Shown piece after piece: positions 6,522 to 7,322 of a stretch of 7,322 nucleotides of DNA. The stretch is taken from contig JAISAK010000181.1 of assembly GCA_031266695.1 (NCBI GenBank), positions 1 to 7,322 of the forward strand, read 5' to 3'. Below the pieces are notes generated by a model. It saw only the letters and a program-made list of their open reading frames with translations. It did no database searches and was not told where the DNA came from. This DNA is from Treponema sp. (GTDB lineage Bacteria > Spirochaetota > Spirochaetia > Treponematales > Breznakiellaceae). How positions within the stretch are numbered: the first letter of the stretch is position 1; every line of letters starts with the position of its first letter. The translations under genes were made by a program, and so were the position numbers.

Positions 6522-6551
6522 ACTATAAAACGTAACGGGGGTTTTGTTCAA
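6522..6551 (-). promoter_or_regulatory. Promoter of the phosphofructokinase operon
   Basis: On the minus strand TTGAAC (6551-6546) is followed after 18 bp by TATAGT (6527-6522, 5 of 6). Transcription should begin near 6515, giving a leader of less than 20 bases that just contains the ribosome binding site. The spacer carries one arm of the inverted repeat at 6535-6584. Confidence 0.6.
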
Positions 6552-6584
6552 TTACATATCCGCTGTCCGATTGAAAAACCCCGT
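6535..6584. repeat. Interrupted inverted repeat shared by the two divergent promoters
   Basis: The left arm (6535-6552) reads ACGGGG-g-TTTT-gt-TCAAT. The right arm (6570-6584), read on the other strand, is ACGGGG-TTTT-TCAAT. Fifteen bases match, with three extra bases in the left arm; the centre is 17 bases. Each arm includes the -35 and the first part of the spacer of one of the two promoters. It lies between divergent genes, so it is not a terminator. An operator or a duplicated promoter module is the likely meaning. Confidence 0.65.
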
Positions 6585-6599
6585 CAAAAATTTTATACT
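6571..6599 (+). promoter_or_regulatory. Promoter of the Uma2-family gene
   Basis: TTGAAA (6571-6576, 5 of 6) and TATACT (6594-6599, 5 of 6) have the ideal 17-bp spacing. The predicted start is about 6606, which would place the ribosome binding site GGAGG (6606-6610) at the very 5' end of the message. This is the best promoter match in the window. Confidence 0.7.
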
Positions 6600-6616
6600 G
6601 GTATTGGAGGTTCATC

Positions 6617-7189
6617 ATGCCCCTGACCAAAGAAAATCCTCATTATACTTACGCCGATTTCCTTGAGTGGGACGAAGGTGAGCGTTACGAGATCATAGAC
6701 GGCGAAGCCTATTTGATGGCGGCCCCTTCCCGGATTCATCAGGAGATCAGCATGGCGTTGTCAACCATGTTATATAACTATCTGGAAGGCAAGCCCTGCA
6801 AGGTCTACGCCGCCCCTTTTTCCGTCCGGCTTTTTCCCGCGGAGGATAAAAGCGACAACACGATAGTGGAGCCGGACATTACGGTAGTCTGCGATCCTTC
6901 CAAACTGGACGACCGGGGCTGCAGCGGCGCGCCGGACTTTATCATCGAAATTACGTCCCCCGCCACCGCCCGGTATGACCGGATCGTCAAATTCGACAAA
7001 TACCGGGAAGCGGGTGTCCTGGAATACTGGATCGCCGATCCGAAAGAGAAAATCGTTTCGGCATACCTGCTGAAAAACGGCGAATACACGGCGGTAAATT
7101 ATGACGATACCGGAGCCGCCCCGGTAAGGGTTCTGCCGGGCTGCGAAATTGACCTTAAAACCATTTTTGCCGGGCCTGAAGGGATCTGA
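6617..7189 (+). CDS. Uma2-family (DUF820) PD-(D/E)XK nuclease-like protein
   Basis: Uma2 proteins have a restriction-endonuclease fold; they are found in many copies in cyanobacteria and several other phyla, and their cellular role is mostly unknown. The 190-residue protein is the usual family length. It shows the N-terminal YTYADFLEWDEGERYEIIDGE (10-30, with E25), EPDITVVCD (85-93, with D87 as the PD aspartate), FIIEITSPAT (108-117, with E111) and KFDKYREAGVLEYWIADP (125-142, K125 possibly serving as the active-site lysine, as the usual ExK lysine position holds Thr). No signal peptide or membrane segment is seen. The start is set by GGAGG six bases before the ATG. It is transcribed away from pfk, with no methyltransferase or partner gene beside it, so a classical restriction system is not supported here. 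Confidence 0.9.
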   Translation: MPLTKENPHYTYADFLEWDEGERYEIIDGEAYLMAAPSRIHQEISMALSTMLYNYLEGKPCKVYAAPFSVRLFPAEDKSDNTIVEPDITVVCDPSKLDDRGCSGAPDFIIEITSPATARYDRIVKFDKYREAGVLEYWIADPKEKIVSAYLLKNGEYTAVNYDDTGAAPVRVLPGCEIDLKTIFAGPEGI

Positions 7190-7199
7190 AGCGCAGTAC

Positions 7200-7237
7200 C
7201 CTCCACGGGGGCGGGAGCGCCAAAGCCCCCGTGAAGG
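7200..7237 (+). terminator. Likely terminator after the Uma2-family gene
   Basis: CACGGGGGC (7204-7212) pairs perfectly with GCCCCCGTG (7225-7233), and three more pairs follow outside one mismatch (7200-7202 with 7235-7237). The loop is 12 bases. Only a short T-run (7238-7240) follows, so termination may be partial or rely on another factor. It starts about ten bases after the stop codon. Confidence 0.55.
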
Positions 7238-7241
7238 TTTG

Positions 7242-7304
7242 TCAGGTTTCATACCTTGCTTCTTCCCTAATCTATAAACAAGACATACAAGGTAATGAAC
7301 CTGA
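7242..7304. repeat. Imperfect 17-bp inverted repeat with 29-base centre
   Basis: TCAGGTTTCATACCTTG (7242-7258) and CAAGGTAATGAACCTGA (7288-7304) are inverted copies with 14 of 17 positions matching, or 16 with two one-base bulges. The centre (7259-7287) is AT-rich, unlike the surrounding DNA. It lies beyond the likely terminator of the Uma2 gene and before whatever follows the window. It could be an operator, a recombination or element end, or a large RNA hairpin; the sequence alone does not decide. Confidence 0.55.
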
Positions 7305-7322
7305 TATGATGTGCCTTTTGTC

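Noticed and set aside
5201..6535. 444-residue plus-strand open frame opposite phosphofructokinase
   Set aside because: Antisense shadow of a clearly conserved enzyme; no ribosome binding site or recognisable domain.
6535..6584. Inverted repeat as a bidirectional terminator
   Set aside because: It lies between the 5' ends of two divergent genes and coincides with their -35 regions.
6617..7189. Uma2 gene as part of a restriction-modification or defence island
   Set aside because: No methyltransferase, helicase, toxin-antitoxin or CRISPR partner is in the window; the neighbours are metabolic genes.

Overview
The window looks like a piece of a GC-rich spirochaete chromosome, most likely a Treponema-like organism. 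The reasons are the phosphofructokinase, which belongs to the spirochaete/trypanosomatid type with a GGDGT plus PKTVDND signature, and a small exported protein that resembles treponemal hypothetical proteins. The organism call is an inference from family resemblance, not from a search. Genes are tightly packed and no RNA gene, CRISPR array or intact mobile element is visible.

Layout from left to right. Bases 1-150 are the C-terminal end of a truncated plus-strand gene, possibly an integrase-core transposase, closed by a small hairpin terminator. Then come two minus-strand genes that overlap by 4 bp. The first to be transcribed is a long AlaX-type tRNA-Ala editing hydrolase (start at 2131), followed by a PduO-type cob(I)alamin adenosyltransferase (ending at 195). 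Only 39 bp separate the editing gene from a divergent SpoU/TrmH-family RNA methyltransferase (2171-2971). A short secreted protein of unknown function (3525-2998, minus) converges on the methyltransferase.

The next unit, also on the minus strand, is a probable two-gene operon. A group III-like 6-phosphofructokinase (6496-5168) is followed after 69 bp by a LarA-like nickel-pincer racemase homologue (5098-3752), which ends at a clear intrinsic terminator. Diverging from the phosphofructokinase is a Uma2-family PD-(D/E)XK nuclease-like gene (6617-7189). The 120-bp gap between those two genes holds two face-to-face promoters built on one interrupted inverted repeat. The last 130 bases carry a likely terminator and an imperfect 17-bp inverted repeat.

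Functionally the window is mostly housekeeping: translation quality control, RNA methylation, cobalamin cofactor formation, glycolysis, and probably 2-hydroxy-acid racemisation. No obvious new multi-gene system was found. The points most worth following are the shared dyad between the pfk and uma2 promoters, the apparently leaderless divergent promoter pair at 2131-2171, the alanine-rich insertion next to the zinc site of the editing protein, and the LarA homologue with a full set of cofactor residues but no maturation genes nearby.
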